In this document: positions 16,071 through 24,129 of the stretch, piece by piece
How positions within the stretch are numbered: position 1 is the first letter of the stretch
Layout of the letters: each line of letters starts with the position of its first letter
Translations under genes and position numbers: made by a program
Assembly: GCA_040377825.1 (NCBI GenBank)
Contig: JBEINZ010000004.1
Coordinates: 1 to 37,760 of the forward strand
Direction: 5' to 3'
From: JBEINZ01 sp040377825
GTDB lineage: Bacteria; Pseudomonadota; Alphaproteobacteria; Rhizobiales; Ancalomicrobiaceae
Length of the DNA: 37,760 bases
The notes under the pieces: model-generated
Database searches by the model: none
Told to the model about the DNA's origin: nothing
Seen by the model: only the letters and a program-made list of their open reading frames with translations

Positions 16071-17318
16071 ATGGCTGCTCACGCCCCGCATCCACGCCGC
16101 CATTCCATTGCCGTCCAAGTCGGATCGGTGACCATCGGCGGCAATGCGCCGATTGTTGTCCAGTCGATGACCAATACGGACACGGCCGATATCGAGGCGA
16201 CCGCCCGTCAGGTGGCGGATCTGGCGCGCGCGGGCTCGGAAATCGTGCGCATCACGGTCGATCGCGACGAGGCCGCCGCGGCCGTGCCGCATATTCGAGA
16301 TAGGCTCGCCAAATGGAACGTGCGGGTCCCGCTCGTCGGCGACTTTCACTATATCGGCCATAAGCTTCTGGCCGACCATCCAGCTTGCGCGGAGGCGCTC
16401 GACAAATACCGCATCAATCCCGGCAATGTCGGCTTCAAGGACAAGCGCGACCGGCAGTTCGCCTCCATTGTCGAAATGGCGATCCGCTATCGCAAGCCCG
16501 TGCGCATCGGCGTCAACTGGGGCTCGCTCGACCAGGCGCTATTGACACATCTGATGGACCAGAACGCGGCTTCGGCCGCGCCGGTCACCGCGCGTGAGGT
16601 CATGCACGAGGCGATCGTGCAATCGGGCTTGAAATCCGCCGCGCTAGCCGAGGACATCGGTCTCGCGCGCGACCGGATCATCATTTCCGCCAAAGTCAGC
16701 CAGGTGCAAGATCTAATCGCGGTCTACACGATGCTCGCCGCGCGCTGCGACCATGCGCTGCATTTGGGGCTGACCGAAGCCGGCATGGGGTCTAAGGGTC
16801 TCGTTGCGTCGTCGGCTGCCATGGGCATCCTTTTGCAGCAAGGAATAGGCGATACGATCCGCTATTCGCTGACGCCGGAGCCGGGCGGGGATCGGACCAA
16901 GGAGGTCATCGCCTCGCAAGAACTGTTGCAGACGATGGGCTTCCGATCCTTCGTGCCGATCGTTGCAGCCTGTCCGGGGTGTGGTCGGACGACATCGACG
17001 GTCTTCCAGGAGCTGGCCCGGGATATCCAGGACCACATCCGCGTTTCGATGCCGGCTTGGCGTGAAAAGTATCCGGGCGTGGAGGGACTAAACCTCGCGG
17101 TCATGGGCTGCATCGTCAACGGGCCGGGTGAATCCAAGCACGCGGACATCGGCATATCGCTGCCTGGAACCGGCGAGACGCCGACCGCGCCGGTCTTCAT
17201 CGACGGCCAAAAGGCGATGACACTTCGCGGACCGGGCATCGCGGACGAATTCAAGAAAATCGTCGAAGATTATATTGAGCGGCGTTTCGGCGCCGGCGGT
17301 TCGAAGGCGGCGGAGTAA
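16071..17318 (+). CDS. ispG: 4-hydroxy-3-methylbut-2-enyl diphosphate synthase (flavodoxin type)
   Basis: A 415-residue IspG (GcpE), the [4Fe-4S] enzyme of the MEP isoprenoid pathway that converts MEcPP to HMBPP. The TIM-barrel start VGSVTIGGNAPIVVQSMTNTDT is diagnostic. The cluster ligands are visible as Cys301 and Cys304 in ACPGCGR, Cys347 in GCIVNGPGE, with Glu354 completing the set. It is longer than the E. coli enzyme (372), as in many alphaproteobacteria. ATG 16071 is preferred over an in-frame TTG at 16065. The convergent ispA gene lies only 24 bp beyond, so two steps of isoprenoid synthesis are neighbours. Confidence 0.95.
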   Translation: MAAHAPHPRRHSIAVQVGSVTIGGNAPIVVQSMTNTDTADIEATARQVADLARAGSEIVRITVDRDEAAAAVPHIRDRLAKWNVRVPLVGDFHYIGHKLLADHPACAEALDKYRINPGNVGFKDKRDRQFASIVEMAIRYRKPVRIGVNWGSLDQALLTHLMDQNAASAAPVTAREVMHEAIVQSGLKSAALAEDIGLARDRIIISAKVSQVQDLIAVYTMLAARCDHALHLGLTEAGMGSKGLVASSAAMGILLQQGIGDTIRYSLTPEPGGDRTKEVIASQELLQTMGFRSFVPIVAACPGCGRTTSTVFQELARDIQDHIRVSMPAWREKYPGVEGLNLAVMGCIVNGPGESKHADIGISLPGTGETPTAPVFIDGQKAMTLRGPGIADEFKKIVEDYIERRFGAGGSKAAE

Positions 17319-17342
17319 GCTCTCGGTTTCAAAACAACCTCG

Positions 17343-18329
17343 TCAGTGGCCGCGAAATGCGATGAACTGGGCGGCCGCGGCAAGGACGGCGCCGCGCTCG
17401 CCATGCGGTGCCAGCAGGGCTGAGGCCTCCTTCACAATCTCTTCCAGCCGGGCGCGCATGACGTCCACGCCGTAAAGCGCCACGAGCGTGGCCTTGCCCT
17501 TGGCGGCGTCCTTGCCGGTCGCCTTTCCAACGGCTTCGGCGGTTGCTTCCACATCGAGAATATCGTCGGCGACCTGAAAGGCGAGGCCGATCAGCGCGCC
17601 GAAGCGGCCAAGCTGATCGCGCGTCGCTTCATCGGCCCTGCCGAGGATCGCACCCGCCACGACCGACGCCCGGATAAGCGCACCCGTCTTCATCGCCTGC
17701 AAGCGACGGATGGCCGGTTCGTCGAGCGCAAGTGGACGAGACAGCGATCCGTTTCGGCCTTCGGCTTCGCGACTTTTGGCTTCCAGGCCTTCGGCTTCCC
17801 GGCCTTCGGCTTCCAGGTCCAGCATTTGTCCGCCGGCCATGCCGCCGATGCCCGCAGCGCGCGCAAGTTCGAGGACCAGCGCGGCGCGCACGGCCGGGTC
17901 GGGGTCCGTCGCCAGATCAGCAAGCGTATCGAATGCGAGCGTCAGCAATGCGTCGCCGGCGAGGATCGCGGTCGCCTCGTCGAACGCGCGGTGCACGGTG
18001 GGACGGCCGCGCCGCATGTCGTCATCGTCCATCGCCGGCAGATCGTCATGCACAAGGCTATAGCAATGCAGCATCTCGAATGCGGCGGCGGCGCGCAGGA
18101 CACCCGGACCCGTTGCCCCGAAAAGCCGCGCGGTTTCCACGATCAGGAACGGCCTCAACCGCTTGCCGCCGCCAAGCGCGCCATGGCGGACCGCGTCCAC
18201 CAGCCTTTGCGGCCGCGCGATTTCGCCCGGCAAGACTGTAGACGAGGTCAACCTGTCGATCTCGGTCTCCACCGCGGCGGCGGTGTCGGCGAGGCGGGTG
18301 TTGAAGCTGTCGAGGATGGATTCGGACAC
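17343..18329 (-). CDS. ispA: Farnesyl/geranyl diphosphate synthase with an internal pentapeptide-repeat insert
   Basis: A short-chain trans-polyprenyl diphosphate synthase that would condense IPP with DMAPP/GPP. GKRLRPFL, the first aspartate-rich motif DDLPAMDDDD (Asp95-Asp104), the MKTGALI segment and the second motif DDILD (255-259) are all intact. GTG 18329 gives 328 residues; the family is about 290-305. The excess comes largely from residues 173-192, four tandem pentapeptides (EAEGR, EAEGL, EAKSR, EAEGR) inserted after GGQMLDL, a surface loop in relatives, and probably expanded from the native EAEG. An upstream ATG at 18497 would add 56 residues without family similarity. Ribosome-binding site for the GTG is weak, so the start is uncertain. 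Confidence 0.88.
   Translation of the reverse strand: MSESILDSFNTRLADTAAAVETEIDRLTSSTVLPGEIARPQRLVDAVRHGALGGGKRLRPFLIVETARLFGATGPGVLRAAAAFEMLHCYSLVHDDLPAMDDDDMRRGRPTVHRAFDEATAILAGDALLTLAFDTLADLATDPDPAVRAALVLELARAAGIGGMAGGQMLDLEAEGREAEGLEAKSREAEGRNGSLSRPLALDEPAIRRLQAMKTGALIRASVVAGAILGRADEATRDQLGRFGALIGLAFQVADDILDVEATAEAVGKATGKDAAKGKATLVALYGVDVMRARLEEIVKEASALLAPHGERGAVLAAAAQFIAFRGH
17755..17814. repeat. Four tandem 15-bp units inside ispA
   Basis: Consecutive 15-bp units at 17755-17769, 17770-17784, 17785-17799 and 17800-17814, with consensus CGGCCTTCGGCTTCC on the plus strand. Units 1, 3 and 4 are nearly identical; unit 2 has diverged. The unit length keeps the ispA frame open. Confidence 0.75.
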
Positions 18330-18454
18330 TAAGGCACCAGATAGGTCGTCGCTAGAGGCGTGTTTTCCTATACGCCACGTTGATGCCGGGCAAACGACAA
18401 TGTCGGTATTCCGCTGACTTAAGGGTTCGGCGGCAAAAAACCCTGGTGATCCAC

Positions 18455-18483
18455 TGGTCAAGAGCGACCAGCTTCTGTATAAG
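18455..18483 (+). promoter_or_regulatory. Candidate sigma-70 promoter for rpmF
   Basis: TGGTCA (18455-18460) and TATAAG (18478-18483) are separated by 17 bp and match the -35 and -10 consensus at 4/6 and 5/6 positions. A perfect inverted repeat CTGGTC-(6)-GACCAG (18454-18471) overlaps the -35 region and could be an operator. The leader to rpmF would be about 125 nt. The rest of the 285-bp ispA-rpmF gap shows no gene. Confidence 0.35.
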
Positions 18484-18614
18484 CCCGCCAATTCCACCGC
18501 ATTCGACGCCCACGGCCCGGGCGATACCCGGGGTCACGGTGCGTTGCGACGGTGACAGACTTTCCCGGCCGGGGACTTGAGTTCCCCGCGCCGTAGCCGT
18601 CCGGAGTATTGAAA

Positions 18615-18800
18615 ATGGCAGTACCGAAACGAAAGACCTCGCGGATGAAGCGCGGTTTCCGCCGCTCCGCCGACGCGTTGAAGGCCTCGACCTATGTTGA
18701 GGACAAGGACTCCGGCGAACTGCGCCGTCCGCATCACATCGACCTGAAAACCGGCATGTATCGTGGCAAGCAGGTCCTGGAACCGAAAACCGGGGCCTGA
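18615..18800 (+). CDS. rpmF: 50S ribosomal protein L32
   Basis: A 61-residue L32 protein of the large ribosomal subunit. MAVPKRKTSRMKRGFRRSAD is the near-invariant start in alphaproteobacteria, and the C-terminal half (RRPHHIDLKTGMYRGKQV) also fits. ATG 18615 has GGAG 8 bp upstream; an in-frame TTG at 18609 is rejected. The four-cysteine zinc motif found in some L32 forms is absent, which is normal for this group. The gene is closed by a strong terminator. Two copies of a 16-bp unit begin across the stop codon. Confidence 0.95.
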   Translation: MAVPKRKTSRMKRGFRRSADALKASTYVEDKDSGELRRPHHIDLKTGMYRGKQVLEPKTGA

Positions 18801-18827
18801 GCCCTGGTCTTCCTGAGCCCTGGTCTT
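18796..18827. repeat. 16-bp tandem duplication over the rpmF stop codon
   Basis: CCTGAGCCCTGGTCTT occurs at 18796-18811 and again, perfectly, at 18812-18827, followed by a third partial CCTGA. The first copy contains the rpmF stop codon, so the duplication adds sequence only to the 3' untranslated region. Confidence 0.85.
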
Positions 18828-18858
18828 CCTGATCGCTGACCGTTCGATCGAGACTTAC

Positions 18859-18883
18859 AAAGGCCGGCCCGCGCCGGCCTTTT
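18859..18883 (+). terminator. Rho-independent terminator after rpmF
   Basis: A perfect 10-bp stem, AAAGGCCGGC (18859-18868) with GCCGGCCTTT (18873-18882), a 4-nt loop and a final T run. It sits about 60 bp after the rpmF stop and has classic GC-stem-plus-U-tract form. Confidence 0.8.
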
Positions 18884-18990
18884 GCGTTGACCGCGCCACG
18901 ATGCGAAAATCATGTATTCATCTTCCAACCGCGCGAGGATAGAATTTCCACTTCGCGGCTCTCCGTCCTCCGCTGCTCGGACCCCAATCC

Positions 18991-19404
18991 ATGATTTTGA
19001 ACATCCCTTTCACCGTCGCGCCCCTCATCATTTACAATCTCGTCGGTCTCGGCCTGTTCGGCGCCTATTCGCCCGGCTTTTGGACCAATCCGGTCTTCAG
19101 CGTGGATATGATCTCCGGCATGAAGCTGACGCTGGAGCTCGGTCATTGGATGATCGTTGCCGGCCTGCTCGTCCTTTTCGTCGAGCTGTTGAAGGCGACC
19201 CGTTCCGCGGAGCCGAGCCTTTACGATCATGCCGGGTCGCTGATCGTTTTCATCGTCTATCTGGTCCAGTTCATCGCCGTGAGCTATTGCGCGGATGGGA
19301 TATTCTTCCTTCTCCTGTTGATCGCCTTGATCGATGTCGCCGCCGGTTTCACGATTTCATTGCGGACCGCGCGCCGCGAAACCATGATACAGCGCGACCT
19401 GTGA
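18991..19404 (+). CDS. Small four-helix membrane protein, function unknown
   Basis: A 137-residue protein not recognised as a named family. Four hydrophobic segments are clear at about residues 7-27, 51-70, 82-101 and 103-122, with a short polar, positively charged tail (TARRETMIQRDL). Codon use matches the neighbours, and the frame is free of stops, so it is likely real. It lies between rpmF and gamma-glutamyltransferase on the same strand, 43 bp before the latter, so it may be co-transcribed with it. The ribosome-binding site at ATG 18991 is weak. Confidence 0.7.
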   Translation: MILNIPFTVAPLIIYNLVGLGLFGAYSPGFWTNPVFSVDMISGMKLTLELGHWMIVAGLLVLFVELLKATRSAEPSLYDHAGSLIVFIVYLVQFIAVSYCADGIFFLLLLIALIDVAAGFTISLRTARRETMIQRDL

Positions 19405-19446
19405 CGGCGGCCGTCCAGCTCGCCTGCAAACAGAGGATGCGGCGAC

Positions 19447-21033
19447 ATGCGCGATTTTCAACTGCCCGGCCGCTCACCCGTGCTCGCCTTGAACGGCATG
19501 GCCGCAACGTCGCATCCCCTGGCAACGGGCGCGGCGCTCGATTGCTTGAAGGCCGGGGGCAACGCGGTGGACGCCGCCGTCGTCGCGTCCGCCGTGCTGT
19601 CGGTCGTCGAGCCGCAATCGACCGGTATCGGCGGCGACTGCTTCGCGATCGTCTCAAAGCCCGGACAACCGCTTTATGGCCTCAACGGCTCGGGACGCGC
19701 GGCGTCGGCGGCGACGACCGAATGGTATGTCGAGCATGGCTTTCAAGACATCCCGGATGAATCCGTCCATTCGATTACCGTGCCCGGCGCCATCGCGGCT
19801 TGGCAGACGCTGCTGACTGATCTTGGAACGTGGAGCCTCCGCAGGGCTTTTGAGCCGGCAATCCGTTACGCGGAAGAAGGTTTTCCGGTCGCTCCGCGCG
19901 TTGCCTTCGATTGGGCGAATGTAGCGCGCAAGCTCGCTGGCAATCCCGGCGCCGCTCGGCATCTGTTGTTGGACGGGCGGGCGCCCGTGACCGGCGAGGT
20001 CATGCGGTTCCCCGCGCTTGGTCAGACGATGCGCCGTATCGGCGAGAACCCGCTGAGCTTCTACGAGGGCGAAATCGCGGAGGACATCGTCGACACCGTC
20101 CGCGCCCTTGGTGGGCACCTGACGCTGGAGGACCTCGCCTGCGTCGATGTCGGGCCGGTTGCACCAGTCATATCAGGCTACCGCGATCTAGAGATTGCCG
20201 AACTGCCGCCGAATGGGCAGGGCATCACGGCGCTCATTCTGCTCAACATCCTCGAGCGTTTCGAACTCTCGGGGATCGATCCGCACGGCGAGCGGCGCTT
20301 TCATCTCGAGCATGAGGCGGCGCGCCTCGCCTATGCCTGTCGCGATGCCTTCATCGCCGATCCCGAGCACATGCGCGTGCCGGTCGAAACGCTCATTTCC
20401 AAAGGCTTCGCGGCTTCGCTCGCCGATCGTATCGGCGAGCATCGTCTCGCCGATGTCACGCCCGAACGGATCCCCGCGGCCGATACGGTCTATCTGACCG
20501 TCGTCGACAAGGACCGCATGGCGGTGTCCTTTATCAACTCCGTGTACGATTCCTTCGGGTCAGGCATTACGACCGAAAAGACCGGCATCGCATTACAAAA
20601 TCGCGGCGCGTGTTTTGTCGTCGAACCCGGCCACCCGAATACGATAGGCTCGCGCAAGCGACCCATGCACACGATCATTCCCGGCTTCGCGCTGCGCAAG
20701 GGCCGGCCGATCATGCCGTTCGGTGTGATGGGCGGCAGTTACCAAGCCTGCGGCCACGCGCATTTCATTTCCAACGTCGTGGATTTCGGCATGGATCTTC
20801 AGGAAGCGCTCGATAGTCCGCGGGCCTTCTGGTCCGATGACGAACCGAATGCGATGATCGTGGAGCGTGGGGTTCCTGCCGCGGCGGTCGACGGGCTGCG
20901 TCAACGCGGCCATTCCCCGGACTATCGCGCGGCGCCGCTTGGCGGTGGGCAGGCAATTTTGATTGATTGGGATAAGGGCATGCTGATCGGCGCGTCCGAT
21001 CCGCGCAAGGACGGATCGGCGCTCGGCTATTGA
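19447..21033 (+). CDS. Gamma-glutamyltransferase family protein
   Basis: A 528-residue Ntn-hydrolase of the gamma-glutamyltranspeptidase family, synthesised as a precursor that cleaves itself before a catalytic threonine. The probable nucleophile is Thr347 in AADTVYLTVVD, the position where classical enzymes read THY-VVD. Upstream are the family features GGNAVDAAVV and SGRAASAA, and downstream GSGITTEKTG and GGSYQACGHAHF. Unlike periplasmic GGT of E. coli there is no signal peptide, so it is expected in the cytosol; members of this branch act on various gamma-glutamyl or acylated compounds rather than only glutathione. A GAGGA ribosome-binding site precedes ATG 19447. Confidence 0.85.
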   Translation: MRDFQLPGRSPVLALNGMAATSHPLATGAALDCLKAGGNAVDAAVVASAVLSVVEPQSTGIGGDCFAIVSKPGQPLYGLNGSGRAASAATTEWYVEHGFQDIPDESVHSITVPGAIAAWQTLLTDLGTWSLRRAFEPAIRYAEEGFPVAPRVAFDWANVARKLAGNPGAARHLLLDGRAPVTGEVMRFPALGQTMRRIGENPLSFYEGEIAEDIVDTVRALGGHLTLEDLACVDVGPVAPVISGYRDLEIAELPPNGQGITALILLNILERFELSGIDPHGERRFHLEHEAARLAYACRDAFIADPEHMRVPVETLISKGFAASLADRIGEHRLADVTPERIPAADTVYLTVVDKDRMAVSFINSVYDSFGSGITTEKTGIALQNRGACFVVEPGHPNTIGSRKRPMHTIIPGFALRKGRPIMPFGVMGGSYQACGHAHFISNVVDFGMDLQEALDSPRAFWSDDEPNAMIVERGVPAAAVDGLRQRGHSPDYRAAPLGGGQAILIDWDKGMLIGASDPRKDGSALGY

Positions 21034-21049
21034 CGGGCGCGAAAACCGA

Positions 21050-21388
21050 TCAGTAAACCTCGGAAACAAAGTGCCCGGGTTGCAGCGGTTCAACGCGGTC
21101 CATGGCTTCTTCGTAGGCGTCACGCACTTCGCTCGGCCGAAGCTTGCGCTCGCCCCGCCCCGTTTTGAAACGGCCGGCGATCAGCTGTGCCACATAGGGA
21201 CCATAATCGCCCGCATCGGATCCCGTGTCGAAGTCGGCCCTTTCCTGCGGCACCGGCGCAACGAGGGCCCGCGACAAGATCTGGCGTTCCTCGCGGGAAT
21301 TCTCGCCGGCCGAGCGATGAGCGGCATCGGACCCGGCAATTCGCCGACCCGCCACTCGTCCCGTTCCGGTGCCGCGCTCGATCCGCAT
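21050..21388 (-). CDS. Hypothetical protein
   Basis: An unrecognised protein of 112 residues if started at the ATG 21388 (AGGGG upstream) or 122 from GTG 21418. The N-terminal half is arginine- and glycine-rich and looks like low-quality sequence. The C-terminal half (GDYGPYVAQLIAGRF ... SEVRDAYEEAMDRVEPL) looks like a genuine helical segment. It is convergent with gamma-glutamyltransferase, 16 bp apart. Possibly real only in its C-terminal part. Confidence 0.4.
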   Translation of the reverse strand: MRIERGTGTGRVAGRRIAGSDAAHRSAGENSREERQILSRALVAPVPQERADFDTGSDAGDYGPYVAQLIAGRFKTGRGERKLRPSEVRDAYEEAMDRVEPLQPGHFVSEVY

Positions 21389-21418
21389 GGATCCCCTGCC
21401 ACCGCACGGTCGTCCCAC

Positions 21419-21628
21419 TTCGGCACGGCCTCGTTACGATGCTCACCTTTTATAGCAAAGTGTAGACCAATAATTTACTGACAAATGGTGCATTGTCGGG
21501 CGGATTCACTGTAATTCCAGAGTCGCGCAAGGGTATTTTCGTTCATAACTACAAGACTGAATTTGCAAGAATACCAAAGAATTGGGTTAATGGTGATTTT
21601 TTACGGTCCCTACGAAGATTAGTGACTT
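21419..21628. other. AT-rich gap with a 59-codon open frame
   Basis: A noticeably AT-rich interval in a GC-rich neighbourhood. On the plus strand 21466-21642 is open for 59 codons and closed by TAG at 21643-21645, but it has no ATG and no ribosome-binding site; only CTG and TTG codons could start it. It could be the remnant of a decayed or foreign gene, or chance. Confidence 0.35.
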
Positions 21629-22333
21629 TCATATCTGTTTCTTAGTAACGCGATTGAAACAATTGATTAACCTAAACCGCCAGACCGACGTCGCCTTGGT
21701 GTCCGCATCCTCAATCGCGCGAGGCGTTGCTACGCTGTAGACCGCGACGCGTTCGAGCAGTCCGTGAGGCAGATAGTCTCGCCCTGGATCGCCCAACAGC
21801 ACATCATGCCCCGCAGCCGCGGCGGCCCCACCCCAAGCCACAACGGCGTCCGCCAATGGGCGCTCGTAGAAGACGTCGCCGAGCAGCAGCACATCGAACC
21901 CGGACGGCGGCGCAAGCAGCATGTCGGCTGCAGACATCTCGAAACTCACGCCGTTCGCCGCCGCGTTTAGCGCCATCGCGGCGCGGGCATAAGGATCGAT
22001 ATCCGTTGCCAGCACACGCGCGGCCCCGGCCTTGACGCTCGCGATCGCCTCCAGCCCCGAACCGGCGGCGAAGACCAGGACGGATCGGCCGGCGACGATG
22101 TCGCGGTTGTCGAGCACGAAACGCGCAAGCGCCTGTCCACCGGCCCAGGCGAAGGCCCAGAACGGCAAGGGTAAGCCGGAAGCCTCAAGGTCGGCCTCCG
22201 TCAGGCGCCAGAGATCCAGCGCCTCGTCCGCGAGATGAAGCTGGATCTCGGGCACGAGCGGCGGAGCCGACAGGCGGGTGTTGGCCCGGATGAGGTCGTT
22301 GAATTCGGATTGAAGTTTCGATCGCGCGGTCAC
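21629..22333 (-). CDS. Class I SAM-dependent methyltransferase (COG3897/ETFB-lysine methyltransferase-like)
   Basis: A 234-residue methyltransferase. An N-terminal segment (VPEIQLHLADEALDLWR ... LPFWAFAWAGGQALARF) precedes the Rossmann core with SAM motif FAAGSGLEAIASVKAGA and the acidic LATDIDPYA. This N-terminal WAF-AGGQALARY pattern belongs to the family of protein-lysine methyltransferases acting on the electron-transfer flavoprotein beta subunit and relatives. GTG 22333 overlaps the stop of the EVE gene by 4 bp, which decides the start; the frame is open much further upstream but there it only shadows the EVE gene. Last gene of a minus-strand run. Confidence 0.8.
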   Translation of the reverse strand: MTARSKLQSEFNDLIRANTRLSAPPLVPEIQLHLADEALDLWRLTEADLEASGLPLPFWAFAWAGGQALARFVLDNRDIVAGRSVLVFAAGSGLEAIASVKAGAARVLATDIDPYARAAMALNAAANGVSFEMSAADMLLAPPSGFDVLLLGDVFYERPLADAVVAWGGAAAAAGHDVLLGDPGRDYLPHGLLERVAVYSVATPRAIEDADTKATSVWRFRLINCFNRVTKKQI

Positions 22334-22752
22334 ACCGCCGCCAATTCGCCCATCGCGATAATGGTTCCCCATTCCTCGTCGGTGACCGGCTGAACGGAGA
22401 GGCGGGAATTCTTGACCAGGACCATCTCCGCCAAGGCGGGCGTCGTCTTGATATCCATAAGGGATACCGGTTTCGGCAGCGGCTCGACGGCCTTCACGGT
22501 CACCGCGCCGAACCGGCCGTCGGCATCTTTCGGATCCGGCGCCCAAGGCTGGACGACCTCGACGATGCCAACAACGGCCTTGCCCTCGTTGGAGTGATAG
22601 AAAAAGCCCCTGTCGCCGACGCGCATGGCTTTCATGTGATTGTTGGCGAGATGGTTGCGCACGCCGTCCCAAAAGGTGCCCTTGGGCCCAGCGGCGACTT
22701 GCTGCTCCCAGGACCAAACCCCGGGTTCGGATTTGTAAAGCCAATGAGCCAT
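22330..22752 (-). CDS. EVE domain protein (Thy28-like)
   Basis: A 140-residue EVE-domain protein, a PUA-like fold that in relatives reads modified bases in DNA or RNA. The start MAHWLYKSEPGVWSWEQQ, then WDGVRNHLANNHMKAMRVGDRGFFYHS and the C-terminal SRLSVQPVTDEEW are all diagnostic. ATG 22752 is chosen because family similarity begins exactly there; an earlier ATG at 22845 adds 31 dissimilar residues. It lies 10 bp after the YciI gene and overlaps the methyltransferase, forming a compact operon. In alphaproteobacteria it commonly follows gpsA/YciI. Confidence 0.9.
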   Translation of the reverse strand: MAHWLYKSEPGVWSWEQQVAAGPKGTFWDGVRNHLANNHMKAMRVGDRGFFYHSNEGKAVVGIVEVVQPWAPDPKDADGRFGAVTVKAVEPLPKPVSLMDIKTTPALAEMVLVKNSRLSVQPVTDEEWGTIIAMGELAAV

Positions 22753-22762
22753 GACGCGCCAC

Positions 22763-23050
22763 TCAACCCGGATTGCCGATGGTCCAGCGCCATGGCAGGA
22801 TTTCCACGTCTGCGAAGAGGCCCGCTTGCTTGTAGGGATCGGCATCGAGCAAGACTTCGACGGCGCTTTTGTCGGCAGCCTCGATGATCAGGAGGGAGCC
22901 GCGCATCTCGCTGGCGGTTTCGTCGAGATAGGGGCCGGCAATCCGGATCTTGTCATGATGGGTCTTCAAAAACGCCAGATGCGCCTCGCGGTTGGCGACG
23001 CGAACATGGGTATGGCCGAGCTTATCGCGCCCGATGAAGATGAAGTGCAT
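22763..23050 (-). CDS. YciI family protein
   Basis: A 95-residue YciI-like protein with a dimeric alpha-beta barrel (ferredoxin-like) fold. Visible family features are the RVANREAHLAFLKTHHDKIRIAGPYLD segment, with its histidine and aspartate, and the C-terminal DPYKQAGLFADVEILPW. The biochemical role of the family is poorly known; some members act as small dehydrochlorinase-like or stress enzymes. It is placed between gpsA and the EVE gene on the same strand. Confidence 0.88.
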   Translation of the reverse strand: MHFIFIGRDKLGHTHVRVANREAHLAFLKTHHDKIRIAGPYLDETASEMRGSLLIIEAADKSAVEVLLDADPYKQAGLFADVEILPWRWTIGNPG

Positions 23051-23118
23051 TGAAGACCTCCGGATAAGTCACGGCAAGTAACGTCAGCATAGGACGCTCG
23101 ACCGCCACGGTCGAGGCC

Positions 23119-24129
23119 TTATGGCCCCTCGCGACGCAAAGGCCGGGACATGAGGTTTTCCACCGCGGCGTCGACGTTGAGTTGGCCCGCGAGCACAGCC
23201 GCGACGGCTGTCGAGATTGGCATGTCGACCCCGTGCGCGGCCGCGAGCTCGATCGCCACACTCGCCGTATAGGCCCCTTCGGCAAGCTTCGCGCCTGCGC
23301 CCGTTAACGCTTCGATCGGTTGGCCTTGGCCAATCCCGACGCCGAGCGCGTAATTGCGGGACTTCGCCGACGTCGCCGAAAGCACGAGATCGCCGAGGCC
23401 GGAGAGCCCCATCAGCGTCGATGGGTTCGCGCCGAGCGCTCGCCCAAGGCGATTGAGTTCGGCGAAGCCGCGTGCGGTTAGCGCCGCCCGCGCGCTTGCG
23501 CCAAGCCCCTTCCCGGCCACGATGCCCGCCGCAATCGCAACCACATTCTTCAAGGCGCCGCCGATCTGCACGCCGGTTGGATCGTCACTGGCATAGGGGC
23601 GAAAGCTGGCCGAACCGAGCGCGGCGGCAATCCGCTCGGCCTGCGTCATGGCGTGCGCCGCGATCGTCACCGCCGTCGGTAGCAGCCGGGCAACGTCGTC
23701 GGCGAAGCTCGGGCCGGAGAGAATGGCGGGTATCGCGCCGGGGATCTCGCGCGCGACGACTTCGGTCATCAAGGCGCGCGTGCCGTGTTCGAGGCCCTTG
23801 GCGGCGACGAGAACCGGGGTCGCCGTTGAAAGAAACGGGGCCAACGCGCGAAGCAATCCGCCGGCTGATTGGGCGGGAACCGTCACCACCACAAGATCGG
23901 CCTTGGCGGCGACGGCGAGATCAGTGGAGACCGCGAAGGATCGATCCAGGCGGATTGCGGGCAAGGCGCGTTCGTTGCGGCCATGGTCGCGGATCGCGGC
24001 CGCAACGTCGGGGTCGCGCAGCCAAAGTGTCGTCTGCCGGCCCGCGCGGGCGGCAACAAGCGCAAGCGCGGTGCCCCACGCGCCGCCGCCGAAAACCACG
24101 ACGTTTTCGATGGCGCGGGTGCTTGTCAC
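23119..24129 (-). CDS. gpsA: Glycerol-3-phosphate dehydrogenase [NAD(P)+]
   Basis: A 336-residue GpsA, reducing dihydroxyacetone phosphate to sn-glycerol 3-phosphate for phospholipid synthesis. The dinucleotide motif VVVFGGGAWGTALA (about 10-23) opens the protein; KGLEHGT, ILSGPSFADDVA and the catalytic Lys194 in GGALKNVVAIAAG follow. It starts at GTG 24129, overlapping the tsaD stop by 4 bp, so the two are translationally coupled, an arrangement common in Hyphomicrobiales. Confidence 0.95.
   Translation of the reverse strand: MTSTRAIENVVVFGGGAWGTALALVAARAGRQTTLWLRDPDVAAAIRDHGRNERALPAIRLDRSFAVSTDLAVAAKADLVVVTVPAQSAGGLLRALAPFLSTATPVLVAAKGLEHGTRALMTEVVAREIPGAIPAILSGPSFADDVARLLPTAVTIAAHAMTQAERIAAALGSASFRPYASDDPTGVQIGGALKNVVAIAAGIVAGKGLGASARAALTARGFAELNRLGRALGANPSTLMGLSGLGDLVLSATSAKSRNYALGVGIGQGQPIEALTGAGAKLAEGAYTASVAIELAAAHGVDMPISTAVAAVLAGQLNVDAAVENLMSRPLRREGP

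Noticed and set aside
22334..22762. N-terminal extension of the methyltransferase frame
   Set aside because: It lies over the EVE gene in another frame; similarity to methyltransferases begins at the GTG overlapping the EVE stop.
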